Positions 1-7,275 of a stretch of 11,524 nucleotides of DNA are shown one piece after another. Source of the stretch: JBLHOS01 sp047623825 (GTDB lineage: Bacteria; Pseudomonadota; Alphaproteobacteria; Rhodobacterales; Rhodobacteraceae); assembly GCA_047623825.1 (NCBI GenBank), contig JBLHOS010000090.1, forward strand, positions 1-11,524, read 5' to 3'. The translations under genes were made by a program, and so were the position numbers. Position 1 is the stretch's first letter. Each line of letters opens with the position of its first letter. A model generated the notes under the pieces. The model was not told the DNA's origin. It was given only the letters and a program-made list of their open reading frames with translations, and did no database searches.

Positions 1-638
1 CCGCGATGTGGGGAAAAACGAAAAGGCCCGCGAGGGGATACCTACCGGCGCTATTCTTCGATTATCGAGTTATCAGTAAGGTGGGGCAGCTTTTTCAATG
101 GAAATTTGGAAGCCGATTCAAGGCCTTTTACCAGAGCATGGGACTATGTTGAGGCGGTAGGCTTGGGTGGATTCCAAAGTGGCTTCCTGGATTCCCAAAG
201 TGGATTTTAGGGTTTTTGTCAAGAATCCACCCTGAGGGGCAGATCACGTCTCGCAACCAACTGTTATTTAAGCATTTTACTGCGAACGCCTCTCGAGGTG
301 GATTCCGCCTGGATTCCCCGGTGAAAGTGCCTGTCGCTAGCGGCCCAGAGTTGACGTTCACGTTCACCTCAGGATGCTGCGGTGCGGCCCGTCGAACCGG
401 ACTTTCGTACATTTTGCAGCCTTTGTGCTGGCTGAAACGTCGGTGCGCGGACTTTTCTGCCGCTCGCTGCGGTTGCTCCAAGGTCCACATTTGGCAGCGC
501 CGCGAAACCTGCGCTGCAACGAACAAGCGTAAGTTATTATATCCAGAGAGCCACCCAACGACCTTCTTAATTTGACATTTCACTCTCTTATAGAAAGCAG
601 TTAGAAAGAGACATGTAAGCGTCTGGGGAGGTAACGAG
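1..638. other. Intergenic, repeat-rich region with no supportable gene
   Basis: No convincing gene lies here. Short open frames cross the left edge on the + strand and stop near 79, 150 and 210. Any of them could be the tail of a gene starting outside the window, but none gives a protein I recognise. Two longer overlapping frames (128-583 on -, 216-575 on +) are rich in Arg, Cys and Trp and have no domain or ribosome binding site. The stretch 165-320 contains repeated TGGATTC words (see the repeat entry). The last 60 bases are AT-richer and lead into the gene at 639. Confidence 0.6.
165..316. repeat. Cluster of TGGATTC heptamers with a 10-bp inverted repeat
   Basis: TGGATTC occurs at 168-174, 188-194, 299-305 and 310-316. 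A one-base variant (TGGATTT) is at 201-207 and a reverse-complement copy at 223-229. The first copy and the inverted copy sit inside a perfect 10-bp inverted repeat, GGGTGGATTC at 165-174 and GAATCCACCC at 223-232. The copies are irregularly spaced, so this is neither a CRISPR array nor a simple tandem repeat. It could be the remains of a small inverted-repeat element or protein-binding sites. The function is unknown. Confidence 0.45.
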
Positions 639-1103
639 ATGAACGATACCGGCCAACCGTTTAGCTATCGTTCGGATGAGAACGTACCTTCGTTTGATGA
701 TACGTTTGCAGTTGCGGTGATCGATGGTGAATGCGCGCTTTGTACATTCGGTGCGCGGAAGATTGATCGTTTTGATAAGGCCCGCAAGATGCGAATTTGC
801 CCAGTTCAGTCGCCTTTAGGGCGTGCCCTTTTGATTCATTACAAGATGGACCCTACGGATCCCGAAAGCTGGATCTTTCTGGAAAATGGGATTGCTTGGA
901 CATCGTTTGACGCTTGGATCAAAGCCGGTGAGACGGTTGGTGGTATCGGCAACCTGATGCGATTGTTCTGGATTGTCCCAAGATCGTTCCGAGACTGGAT
1001 ATACCGGCGTATTGCCCGTAATCGTATTGCCGTTTTTGGCAAGGCGGATTTGTGCAGTCTGCCGAGCCCCAGCTTCAGGGCGCGATTGATCGGAGATGAG
1101 TGA
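639..1103 (+). CDS. DCC-family (DUF393) thiol-disulfide oxidoreductase-like protein
   Basis: A 154-residue protein of the DCC/DUF393 family, a small group with a conserved DxxCxxC motif near the N-terminus that is predicted to act in thiol-disulfide redox chemistry; its substrates are not established. The motif is present as DGECALC at residues 29-35, with cysteines 32 and 35. The segment after it is typical of the family: a basic helix (ARKIDRFD), a tryptophan-rich middle and an RDWIYRRIARNR helix near 120-130. No signal peptide or membrane span is evident. The ATG at 639 has an excellent ribosome binding site (GGGGAGG at 625-631, 7 bases upstream). Its 3' end overlaps the convergent gene at 1075. 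The family call is firm; the function is inferred from the family only. Confidence 0.85.
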   Translation: MNDTGQPFSYRSDENVPSFDDTFAVAVIDGECALCTFGARKIDRFDKARKMRICPVQSPLGRALLIHYKMDPTDPESWIFLENGIAWTSFDAWIKAGETVGGIGNLMRLFWIVPRSFRDWIYRRIARNRIAVFGKADLCSLPSPSFRARLIGDE

Positions 1104-2187
1104 TCGTTTCGATCTCCATCGTTTCCAGTTCTGACAGATAGTCTGCAAGTGACACGAGCCCTAAGCATGGCATAGCTCCTGCATCGGGCTGATCACCTTT
1201 TGCGATGCGCGCGGCGAGGATAATTGCCGGTATCGTCGGGATGTGCGGACCGCAGCCATTGCGCGCAACAATGAACCAGCTCCGCTCTATCTGTTGACCG
1301 GGATTTTCGGCGCTTTCGCCGGTCAGGAAGACATGCATGCCGCCGTCTTTGCTGCCGAAGGGATTGAACCAATTGCTAACCGAGAGCAAAATGGGGGCCA
1401 TTCGTTCGAGCCGAAGAGGAAGACCAAGCCGCACAAGCCGGGATATGGCCCAAAGGCCGAGGTGCATCGGACCAAGTTCTAGCCCGGCAGAAAACTGGAT
1501 TGTTCCGATGTTATGGCGATCAGGCAGCAAGTCTAGGTCAGGGATGTCACAATTGGCCATCCATCTTGCGCCAAGACCCGGATAGGGTTGGCGGTAGATA
1601 TCCTGCCAGCCGTAGATATCAGGTCTGATCCCATTGAACGGAGCAAGCTTTCGCCCAACATAGCCAAGGATCGCGCGTGTTGTCGCAAGACCGCGTTCGG
1701 CCCCTTGCCCTGGAGCGATGCCGTACTTCATCTGATCAATCCGAGCGAAGTCGGACGCATAAGCCGCCACGACTGCGTCCGAGAGGGCGGGAACCGTGCT
1801 TGCACCACTGATCACCGCCACGCCCGCGTTTTGCGCGTGCTGGTTTAGCTTGCCGATGCCTGTTACAAATTCCCTCGCGTCGGCAAGGTCGATATAGTGA
1901 ATATTGTGATCAATAGCGGCGCGCGCGACATTGTATCCTTGCCCTTGGAACGGGCCGACCGTGTTCACCACAGCGCATGGGCTATGTTTTTTGAGTGCGA
2001 GGGCGAGCCCTGTTTCAATATCCAACTGCAGTGGGATGGCATTGGGGCCAATGGACCGCGCCAAATCGCTTGCCTTTTGGAAACTGCGTCCAGCGATCAG
2101 AACAGAGACGCCCTTAGAGGCCAACGCCGCACTGATGCGCTTGCCAAAGTTTCCGTATCCGCCAAGGACCAGTACGCTATTACGCAA
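1075..2187 (-). CDS. Saccharopine dehydrogenase-like NAD(P)-binding protein
   Basis: About 370 residues with an N-terminal Rossmann fold of the saccharopine-dehydrogenase NADP-binding family. The nucleotide loop GGYGNFG lies at residues 9-15, followed by a beta strand ending in AGRS, an arginine context that favours NADP(H). NTVGPF, a typical second motif of the family, comes further in. True saccharopine dehydrogenases act in lysine metabolism, but many family members act on other substrates, so none is assigned. I chose a TTG start at 2187 because it has GAGGTG (2192-2197) just upstream and begins right before the first Rossmann strand. The longest frame starts at another TTG at 2238 and adds 17 residues without a ribosome binding site. 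The gene is probably co-transcribed with the dehydrogenase gene at 2344-3246. Its last 29 bp overlap the end of the DCC gene. Confidence 0.82.
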   Translation of the reverse strand: MRNSVLVLGGYGNFGKRISAALASKGVSVLIAGRSFQKASDLARSIGPNAIPLQLDIETGLALALKKHSPCAVVNTVGPFQGQGYNVARAAIDHNIHYIDLADAREFVTGIGKLNQHAQNAGVAVISGASTVPALSDAVVAAYASDFARIDQMKYGIAPGQGAERGLATTRAILGYVGRKLAPFNGIRPDIYGWQDIYRQPYPGLGARWMANCDIPDLDLLPDRHNIGTIQFSAGLELGPMHLGLWAISRLVRLGLPLRLERMAPILLSVSNWFNPFGSKDGGMHVFLTGESAENPGQQIERSWFIVARNGCGPHIPTIPAIILAARIAKGDQPDAGAMPCLGLVSLADYLSELETMEIETITHLRSIAP

Positions 2188-2343
2188 GGGGCACCTCACT
2201 GACTTCGAACTCGCTGGAGTATGAATAGATAAATCCAAAGAGCCAATGTTGGATCGTCATTGTGCGTCGGGTCGTTCGCTGCCGCTCAAAATGCGTGTCT
2301 GGCATTTTTGCGCCCTTCGGCAAGATCGCTGAAAAACTCCATA

Positions 2344-3246
2344 TCACGCAAAGGCAATGCCCGTCGCGTCCTGCGCCACATCCCACAACCGTTTCGCAAT
2401 GGCAAAATCCAATGCAGAGGCGTCGATCTCACCAATAGCCGGGAAACCGCCCAATTCGCCTGGCCCATCGGGCCCATAGTAATCTCCTTGAGCGACATGA
2501 GGGCCCGTCGCGGCCAACAACGTCGGCAAGGCCCCTTGCCAAGCATCCATGAATGTCATTTTTGCCAAGATTGCTGGATCAACGTGCCGCTGCAATTCGG
2601 TCTTCGTGAACCCAGGATGACAACCAACAGAGAGAACAGCCGCCCCTTTTGCATCGATGCGGCGACCAAGTTCCAAGGTGAACAGAAGGTCTGCCAATTT
2701 GCTTTGGTAGTACTCGCGTTTCAGGTCGTAAGGCTTTTCCAGCCGCAAGTTGTCAAAGTCGATCTGCGCCCCTCTGTGCGCAATACTGCTTAGCGTCACC
2801 ACGCGTGAACCGGTGGTGGATTGCAACCGGTCAAAGAGCCGTCCGGTTAACGCAAAGTGACCCAAAAAATTGACCCCGAACTGGCTCTCGAAACCGTCTT
2901 TGGATTTGCCCTCAGGCGGCATCATTACGCCTGCGTTGTTGATCAATATATCGAGCTTTGAGTGGTTCACAACAAATTGGGCTGCGAACTGCCTTACCGA
3001 CTCCAAACTTGCCAGATCGACAATTCCAGCCTCGATGTGACCATCCACCCCCTCAGCTTCGATGCTTTTGATTGCTTGGTCGATCCTGTCTGGGTTGCGA
3101 CCCGCAACGACCACATCCGCACCGGCTTTCGCCAGAGCCAAGGCAGCATAGTAGCCTATTCCAGAATTCCCTCCTGTAATCAGGACTGTCCTGCCTTTTT
3201 GACTAGGGAGATTTTCGTCAATCCAATGCTGAAATTCTAAGATCAT
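2344..3246 (-). CDS. Short-chain dehydrogenase/reductase (retinol dehydrogenase-like subgroup)
   Basis: A 300-residue classical-type SDR oxidoreductase. All landmarks are visible: cofactor loop TGGNSGIG at 24-31, AGRN at 48-51 (Arg50 suggests NADP preference), NNAG at 103-106, the tetrad Asn in GVNFLG near 126, a Ser pair at 153-154 and the catalytic pair Tyr179/Lys183 in YYQSKLA. The long spacing between Ser154 and Tyr179 and the SKLADLLFTLELGRR helix resemble the retinol dehydrogenase/WWOX/Tic32-like subgroup rather than FabG-type enzymes. The natural substrate cannot be read from the sequence. The ATG at 3246 gives the usual N-terminus, about 20 residues ahead of the first strand, but no strong ribosome binding site precedes it. 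About 155 bp separate it from the next gene on the same strand, which is likely in the same transcript. Confidence 0.88.
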   Translation of the reverse strand: MILEFQHWIDENLPSQKGRTVLITGGNSGIGYYAALALAKAGADVVVAGRNPDRIDQAIKSIEAEGVDGHIEAGIVDLASLESVRQFAAQFVVNHSKLDILINNAGVMMPPEGKSKDGFESQFGVNFLGHFALTGRLFDRLQSTTGSRVVTLSSIAHRGAQIDFDNLRLEKPYDLKREYYQSKLADLLFTLELGRRIDAKGAAVLSVGCHPGFTKTELQRHVDPAILAKMTFMDAWQGALPTLLAATGPHVAQGDYYGPDGPGELGGFPAIGEIDASALDFAIAKRLWDVAQDATGIAFA

Positions 3247-3461
3247 TTTAGGGGCTTTCTACATTGGCTTTTTGGCTGATTGCACGCGTAACAGTTCCAA
3301 GGTTGAATGTCAGCTTTTTGCTGTTCACTTACATTGGTCGTTTCCGCCGCAATCGGCACGTTAGGCTCGGTGCTGCCTTACGCACTGCAGAAACAAACCC
3401 GAACCAGCGCCAGTATGAATGTCGGCTCCGACCGATGAAGCATTCTTGGCTCGCTCCCGCA

Positions 3462-3487
3462 GCGAAGGTCCGATTTCCGCCCTTCGC
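3462..3487. repeat. Perfect 7-bp inverted repeat (hairpin)
   Basis: GCGAAGG at 3462-3468 pairs perfectly with CCTTCGC at 3481-3487 across a 12-base loop. No T-run follows, so it is not an obvious terminator. Its role is unknown. Confidence 0.5.
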
Positions 3488-3548
3488 GGCAGAATATGCT
3501 TAGTGCAGCATCGATCTTACCAGCCAATCTTTTGACAACCAACAATGG

Positions 3549-3563
3549 TGGTTTAGCAAACCA
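3549..3563. repeat. Tight 6-bp hairpin, TGGTTT-AGC-AAACCA
   Basis: A perfect 6-bp stem with a 3-base loop in AT-rich intergenic DNA downstream of tRNA-Cys. No T-run follows on either strand. It could be an RNA 3'-end structure or an operator; nothing decides. Confidence 0.4.
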
Positions 3564-3684
3564 AAACTGGGTTCAATCTAATCTTCAGTCATTTTTTTGA
3601 TCAGAAAAAGAAGCTATTTTTAGAGCAAAACAGGTTCTAGATCCAAATAAAAGTCAACAACTAACAGGGGTCTATAAGATTTAA

Positions 3685-3758
3685 TGGAGGCGTCATCCGG
3701 AATCGAACCGGAGTACACGGAGTTGCAATCCGTTGCATCACCACTCTGCCATGACGCC
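3685..3758 (-). tRNA. tRNA-Cys (anticodon GCA)
   Basis: A complete cloverleaf can be folded on the - strand. The acceptor stem is GGCGTCA (5' end at 3758) paired with TGACGCC, followed by discriminator T at 3688 and an encoded CCA at 3685-3687. The anticodon arm is CGGAT-TGCAA-CTCCG-like, with GCA in the loop, and the T-arm is CCGG-TTCGATT-CCGG. The length is 74 bases including CCA, usual for cysteine tRNA. It stands alone, without another tRNA beside it. Confidence 0.96.
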
Positions 3759-3773
3759 TCGTGCTTTGCGGTC

Positions 3774-3796
3774 GCCGTGAGTTAGCGGATCACGGC
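3774..3796. repeat. 7-bp inverted repeat between tRNA-Cys and the methyltransferase gene
   Basis: GCCGTGA (3774-3780) and TCACGGC (3790-3796) are perfect inverted copies 9 bases apart. They lie 16-38 bases upstream of the tRNA-Cys 5' end, where its promoter should be. There is no T-run, so a terminator is unlikely. An operator or a chance structure are both possible. Confidence 0.35.
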
Positions 3797-3991
3797 AGAG
3801 CGTGCAAGCTCCAAACCTCCAGTCCTGTACACCCCTGTAACAAATCATGAAAGGGCACCACCGCCCGAATTCAAGGCTGAAAATAAGCTTTGTGGCGCGT
3901 CAAACCTACCGGCCTTGGCCATAGTTATTGCGTGTCCTGAACCTTTGTGTAATGACCTTTTTAGCAGCAACTAGACTCGTTGGTTCAGTTT

Positions 3992-4645
3992 ATGATCGAT
4001 TTTCAATCTCGGCGCACGATGATGGTGGACACACAAGTCCGCCCGTCAGATGTCACGAAATTTCCAATCATTGACGCAATGTTGCGTGTGCCGCGGGAAA
4101 TCTATGTTCCTAGGGCAATGCGCGATGTAGCATACGTTGGTGAAAATGTAGAATTGGGCGGCGGTCGTGTTATTCTAGATCCACGTGTTCTGGCCAAAAT
4201 GCTGAACGCACTGGATGTGCAACCCGATGAAATGGTTCTCGATATCGGATGTGGCCTTGGGTATTCGACAGCCGTCCTTGCGCGACTGGCCGAAGCGGTC
4301 GTCGCAGTTGAAGCTGATGCTGAAATGGCCGCAGATGCGGAAACGCTGCTCAGCGGTCAAGCTGTCGATAATGCGGCCGTCATCGGCGGCGCCTTGGCTG
4401 CCGGCTGCGCCAAGCATGGACCGTTTGACGCTATCACTATTCAGGGTGGGATCGAAATCTTGCCTCAAGCCATTGCCGATCAGGTGAATGAGGGTGGGCG
4501 GATCGCTGCCATCTTCATGCAGGGCGCGCTTGGCGAATGCCGCATCGGGCAAAAGTTTAATGACCGGATCGTATGGCGGATGGCGTTCAATGCGACAGCC
4601 CCAGTTTTGGCGGGCTTTGAGAAATCGTCCAAATTTGTTCTATAG
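3992..4645 (+). CDS. PIMT-family (protein-L-isoaspartate O-methyltransferase-like) protein
   Basis: A 217-residue SAM-dependent methyltransferase of the isoaspartyl methyltransferase fold. The SAM loop VLDIGCGLGYST is at residues 82-93 and the acidic residue after strand 2 is Glu107 (VAVEAD). Classical Pcm enzymes repair isoaspartyl residues and carry a TIS[QA]P substrate motif about 20 residues before the SAM loop. Here that place reads VILDP (60-64), so the conserved Ser is Leu, and the repair activity is doubtful. The start is the ATG at 3992, which gives the family-like MIDFQSRRTMMVDTQVRP; a TTG at 3980 would add four residues. No strong ribosome binding site is visible. tolC follows after 36 bp, probably in one operon, the arrangement I recall from other alphaproteobacteria. 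Confidence 0.85.
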   Translation: MIDFQSRRTMMVDTQVRPSDVTKFPIIDAMLRVPREIYVPRAMRDVAYVGENVELGGGRVILDPRVLAKMLNALDVQPDEMVLDIGCGLGYSTAVLARLAEAVVAVEADAEMAADAETLLSGQAVDNAAVIGGALAAGCAKHGPFDAITIQGGIEILPQAIADQVNEGGRIAAIFMQGALGECRIGQKFNDRIVWRMAFNATAPVLAGFEKSSKFVL

Positions 4646-4681
4646 GTTGCCGGAGATCTGGCAAGATACTGAGGTAGTGTA

Positions 4682-6046
4682 ATGCGACTTGCGAAGATGC
4701 GTTTGTTTGTTTCAACGGCTCTTATGGTGACCAGCATGACGGTCGGATCCATGGCCTCTGCCGACAGTCTGCGAGAGGCGCTTCGCGATGCATATATCAA
4801 TTCGGATCTTCTGGAGCAAAATCGCCAGCTGTTGCGGTTGCAAGATGAAGGCGTCGCCCAACAACTTAGCGGCCTGCGTCCGATTATTAGCTTCGTAAGC
4901 TCGGCCCGTTGGGACGAACCCGCTGGCACCGAAACCTCGACCATCGGTCTGACCCTTGATTTGTTGCTGTTTGATAACGGCGGCCAACGCTTAGCCGTTG
5001 AGGCCGCCCGTGAGACAGTTTTGGCCACACGGCAGGATCTAGTTGATCTGGAGCAAAATGTCCTGCTGAACGCAGTCACCGGGTATATGAATGTCTGGCG
5101 CGATATCCAGACCGTGGCCGTGTTCGAAAGCAATGTACGCGTCATCACAGAGCAGTTGCGCGCGGCCGAAGATCGCTTTGAGGTCGGCGAAGATACCCGG
5201 ACAGACGTAGCTCAGGCCCAGTCTGAGCTGGCGACAGCACGCTCGAACCTTGCAGGAGTACGCGGCAATCTTGAGATCAGCCGTGAGTTGTTCTTAATTG
5301 CTGTCGGCCGTGAGGCGGGCGCGCTTTTGGCACCAACGTCCCTGCCGTCGACCCCAGCCACAGAGAACGAGGCGGACAATATTGCGCGCCAAAACCACCC
5401 CAGTATTTTGTCTGCTCAGCACGAAATTACCGCCAATGAGATCAATCTTGGTGCAGCACAACGAGACTATGGCCCGTCGATCACGTTACGCGCAGAAACA
5501 AACCGCCCGATTGATAATTTTGGCGACGACAGGTCGTCTTTGACGTTGAACTTGACCCAGCCGATTTATCGCGGTGGGCAACTGGCCTCGCTAGAGCGGT
5601 CGGCGGTCGCGACGCTTGCCGCATCGCGGTTTGGTTTGAACCAACAGGTTCGCATCGTGATTCAGTCCGTGGGTCAGGCCTATGCCCGGCTGCGGATTGC
5701 AAATGCACAGATCCAGGCATCTGAGCAACGTATTCGCGCAGCTCAGCTTGCCTTTGAAGGGGTCAGCGAAGAAGCCTCTCTCGGCGCGCGGACAACCTTG
5801 GATGTGCTGGACGCAGAGCAAGATCTTTTGGATGCACGGATCAGCCGGATTGAGGCGCAAGCGTCCCTCTACACCGCAGGATACACCGTGCTGTCCAGCA
5901 TGGGCCTTTTGACAGTCGGGCAATTGGACCTGGCTGTGCCCAGCTATGATCCGACAGAGTATTACAACGCCGTCAGCACTGCACCGCGCAGGTCGCTGCA
6001 AGGTGATCGATTAGACAGCGTTACCCGGCGCCTTGGTCGCGATTAA
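4682..6046 (+). CDS. tolC: TolC-family outer-membrane efflux/secretion channel
   Basis: A 454-residue TolC-type outer-membrane factor, the channel that links type I secretion systems or RND/MFS efflux pumps to the outside. A signal peptide spans residues 1-27 (hydrophobic core STALMVTSMTVGSM, cleavage after ASA). The mature part shows the internal two-fold repeat of the family: long helices with heptad patterns at roughly 30-75, 110-205 and 310-400. Family features include the Asp/Thr-rich GEDTRTDVAQAQSELATARSN turn in the first half and its counterpart GARTTLDVLDAEQDLLDARI in the second. GAGG at 4671-4674 is the ribosome binding site for the ATG at 4682. It follows the methyltransferase gene by 36 bp and precedes the PopZ-like gene. 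No inner-membrane pump gene is nearby, so it may serve several partners. Confidence 0.93.
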   Translation: MRLAKMRLFVSTALMVTSMTVGSMASADSLREALRDAYINSDLLEQNRQLLRLQDEGVAQQLSGLRPIISFVSSARWDEPAGTETSTIGLTLDLLLFDNGGQRLAVEAARETVLATRQDLVDLEQNVLLNAVTGYMNVWRDIQTVAVFESNVRVITEQLRAAEDRFEVGEDTRTDVAQAQSELATARSNLAGVRGNLEISRELFLIAVGREAGALLAPTSLPSTPATENEADNIARQNHPSILSAQHEITANEINLGAAQRDYGPSITLRAETNRPIDNFGDDRSSLTLNLTQPIYRGGQLASLERSAVATLAASRFGLNQQVRIVIQSVGQAYARLRIANAQIQASEQRIRAAQLAFEGVSEEASLGARTTLDVLDAEQDLLDARISRIEAQASLYTAGYTVLSSMGLLTVGQLDLAVPSYDPTEYYNAVSTAPRRSLQGDRLDSVTRRLGRD

Positions 6047-6131
6047 TCCCGACGGAGTGGTTTTTTACTGCTTGTTTTAGCTATCCATTGTGCGAAACGG
6101 CTCTGGAGGCTATTCTGCGCAGATAAAATGA

Positions 6132-6145
6132 CCCGCCTGAGCGGG
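6132..6145. repeat. Short CCCGC/GCGGG hairpin upstream of the PopZ-like gene
   Basis: CCCGC (6132-6136), loop CTGA, GCGGG (6141-6145). It sits 30 bases before the start codon at 6175 and would form in the 5' leader. It has no T-run. Regulation of translation is possible but unproven. Confidence 0.3.
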
Positions 6146-6174
6146 CGTGAGGCAATAGTACGGAGTAGTCGAGC

Positions 6175-7275
6175 ATGTCGGATCCTGCAAAATCAGAGCA
6201 GATTGAGGATGTATTGTCCTCCATTCGACGTCTGGTCACAGAACATGATCCCCGGCGTGCCGCCGAGGAGATGAGCGTTTCCAGACAGGCAACCCCTCTA
6301 GGCGACGACAATAGACTTGTCCTGACGCCATCCCTGCGCATCACTGATCCGGACGACCCGTGGGTCAAGGTGACGCCACATCCAGAGCAATTGGACGATG
6401 CCCTGCCCAACGGTGAGGCCGATTGGGTCGAGCAAATTTGGAAGTTATCAGATGATGACGGATTGTCCTTTGCTGATGCTAAACCTGCCGCCAGTGCAAA
6501 ATTCGCCCTAACGGAAGCTTTTGAGCACGCGGCGATAGACGAACCTGTGCCAGAGTCGATCCGCGCAGAAACTGACGTGTCACTCTTTGCCGATGACGTG
6601 GACGACGAACCGTCCAGTATCGTGACTGAGACTGCACCGCGGGAGGCGGGTGAGGCTCCGGTCAGTGCCGAGCCTGCCCAAGCCCCCCTGATCCAAGCTG
6701 ATGCTGATCTAAATGGCTATACCGAAGATCAGGATTTTGATCCGTTGATCGAGATGTCGGAATGGACCGATGAAAAGTTACCGGTGCCGACGCTGGAAAT
6801 TGCAGCGGCGCGGGCTGAGGCAGAAACGGCCCCGATTTTGAACAATGAGGACGACCGAGACGATGACGGTGATAGCGTCGGCGTCGCACCAGAAGAGCTG
6901 CCAGAAACAAAGGCCGAAGCGCCCGGGGCGGACATCCAAGACCACGAGGCAATAAACGACCCGACAGAGGTCAAGGAGGCAGACGTGTTACAGGCAGAGC
7001 AGCAACCAATATCTGACGAGGCAATCGCCGATACAAAGCGCAGTTATGGCGCCTATGACGAACGGGACATTGAAGATCTTGGCGACAGTGCGGATGGCTT
7101 CACCTTCCCCGACATCGAAGACGGTATCATCGACGAAGAGGTGCTGCGGGACCTGATATCGGAAGTCGTTCGCCAAGAGCTTCAGGGTGCTTTGGGACAA
7201 CGGATTACACGCAATGTTCGCAAATTGGTCCGCCGTGAAATTCGTCTGGCTTTGGCTGCCGAGGATTTGGATTAA
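6175..7275 (+). CDS. PopZ/DUF2497-like acidic protein, candidate polar organiser
   Basis: A 366-residue protein with three parts. Residues 1-25 contain EQIEDVLSSIRRLVTEHD, matching the N-terminal interaction helix of PopZ (MEEILASIRRII in Caulobacter). Residues about 26-307 are extremely acidic, rich in Asp, Glu, Pro and Ala, and probably disordered. Residues 320-366 form basic/hydrophobic helices (EEVLRDLISEVVRQEL, ITRNVRKLVRREIRLAL) that align in pattern with the PopZ C-terminal oligomerisation helices. PopZ forms a condensate at the cell pole that anchors the ParB-bound origin. As I recall, it is usually encoded between a tolC-family gene and valS in alphaproteobacteria; here tolC is present and valS is not. 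The linker is about twice as long as in Caulobacter PopZ. GGAG at 6162-6165 serves the ATG at 6175. Homology is inferred from ends and context and is not proven. Confidence 0.72.
   Translation: MSDPAKSEQIEDVLSSIRRLVTEHDPRRAAEEMSVSRQATPLGDDNRLVLTPSLRITDPDDPWVKVTPHPEQLDDALPNGEADWVEQIWKLSDDDGLSFADAKPAASAKFALTEAFEHAAIDEPVPESIRAETDVSLFADDVDDEPSSIVTETAPREAGEAPVSAEPAQAPLIQADADLNGYTEDQDFDPLIEMSEWTDEKLPVPTLEIAAARAEAETAPILNNEDDRDDDGDSVGVAPEELPETKAEAPGADIQDHEAINDPTEVKEADVLQAEQQPISDEAIADTKRSYGAYDERDIEDLGDSADGFTFPDIEDGIIDEEVLRDLISEVVRQELQGALGQRITRNVRKLVRREIRLALAAEDLD

Larger units (their letters stand above)
3247..3684. other. Non-coding 438-bp stretch between the SDR gene and tRNA-Cys
   Basis: I find no credible gene. 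The left half (to about 3500) is GC-rich, and a 79-residue frame there (3264-3503) is Arg/Pro-rich without domain or ribosome binding site. The right half (3505-3680) is strikingly AT-rich. Two hairpins are visible: GCGAAGG/CCTTCGC (3462-3468 and 3481-3487, 12-base loop) and TGGTTT/AAACCA (3549-3554 and 3558-3563, 3-base loop). Neither is followed by a T-run on either strand, so neither is a clear intrinsic terminator. The stretch must hold the promoter of the SDR gene near 3250-3350 and the end of the tRNA-Cys transcript, but I cannot place either precisely. Confidence 0.55.

Noticed and set aside
160..320. CRISPR array
   Set aside because: The repeated word is only 7 bases, copies are irregularly spaced and one is inverted; there are no cas genes.
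128..583. Overlapping open frames on both strands (128-583 on -, 216-575 on +) in the first intergenic region
   Set aside because: Composition is unlike the real genes nearby, there are no domains or ribosome binding sites, and frames are open on both strands at once, as in GC-rich non-coding DNA.
572..594. TTGACA with TATAGA as a promoter of the DCC gene
   Set aside because: The boxes are only 11 bases apart, too close for a sigma-70 promoter, and no good -10 lies at 16-18 bases.
3264..3503. 79-residue frame on + after the SDR gene
   Set aside because: It is Arg/Pro-rich with no domain and no ribosome binding site, and the stretch contains a hairpin. It looks non-coding.
4480..5148. 222-residue frame on - across the methyltransferase-tolC junction
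   Set aside because: It is antisense to two certain genes and Ser/Arg-rich, a shadow of their codon usage.
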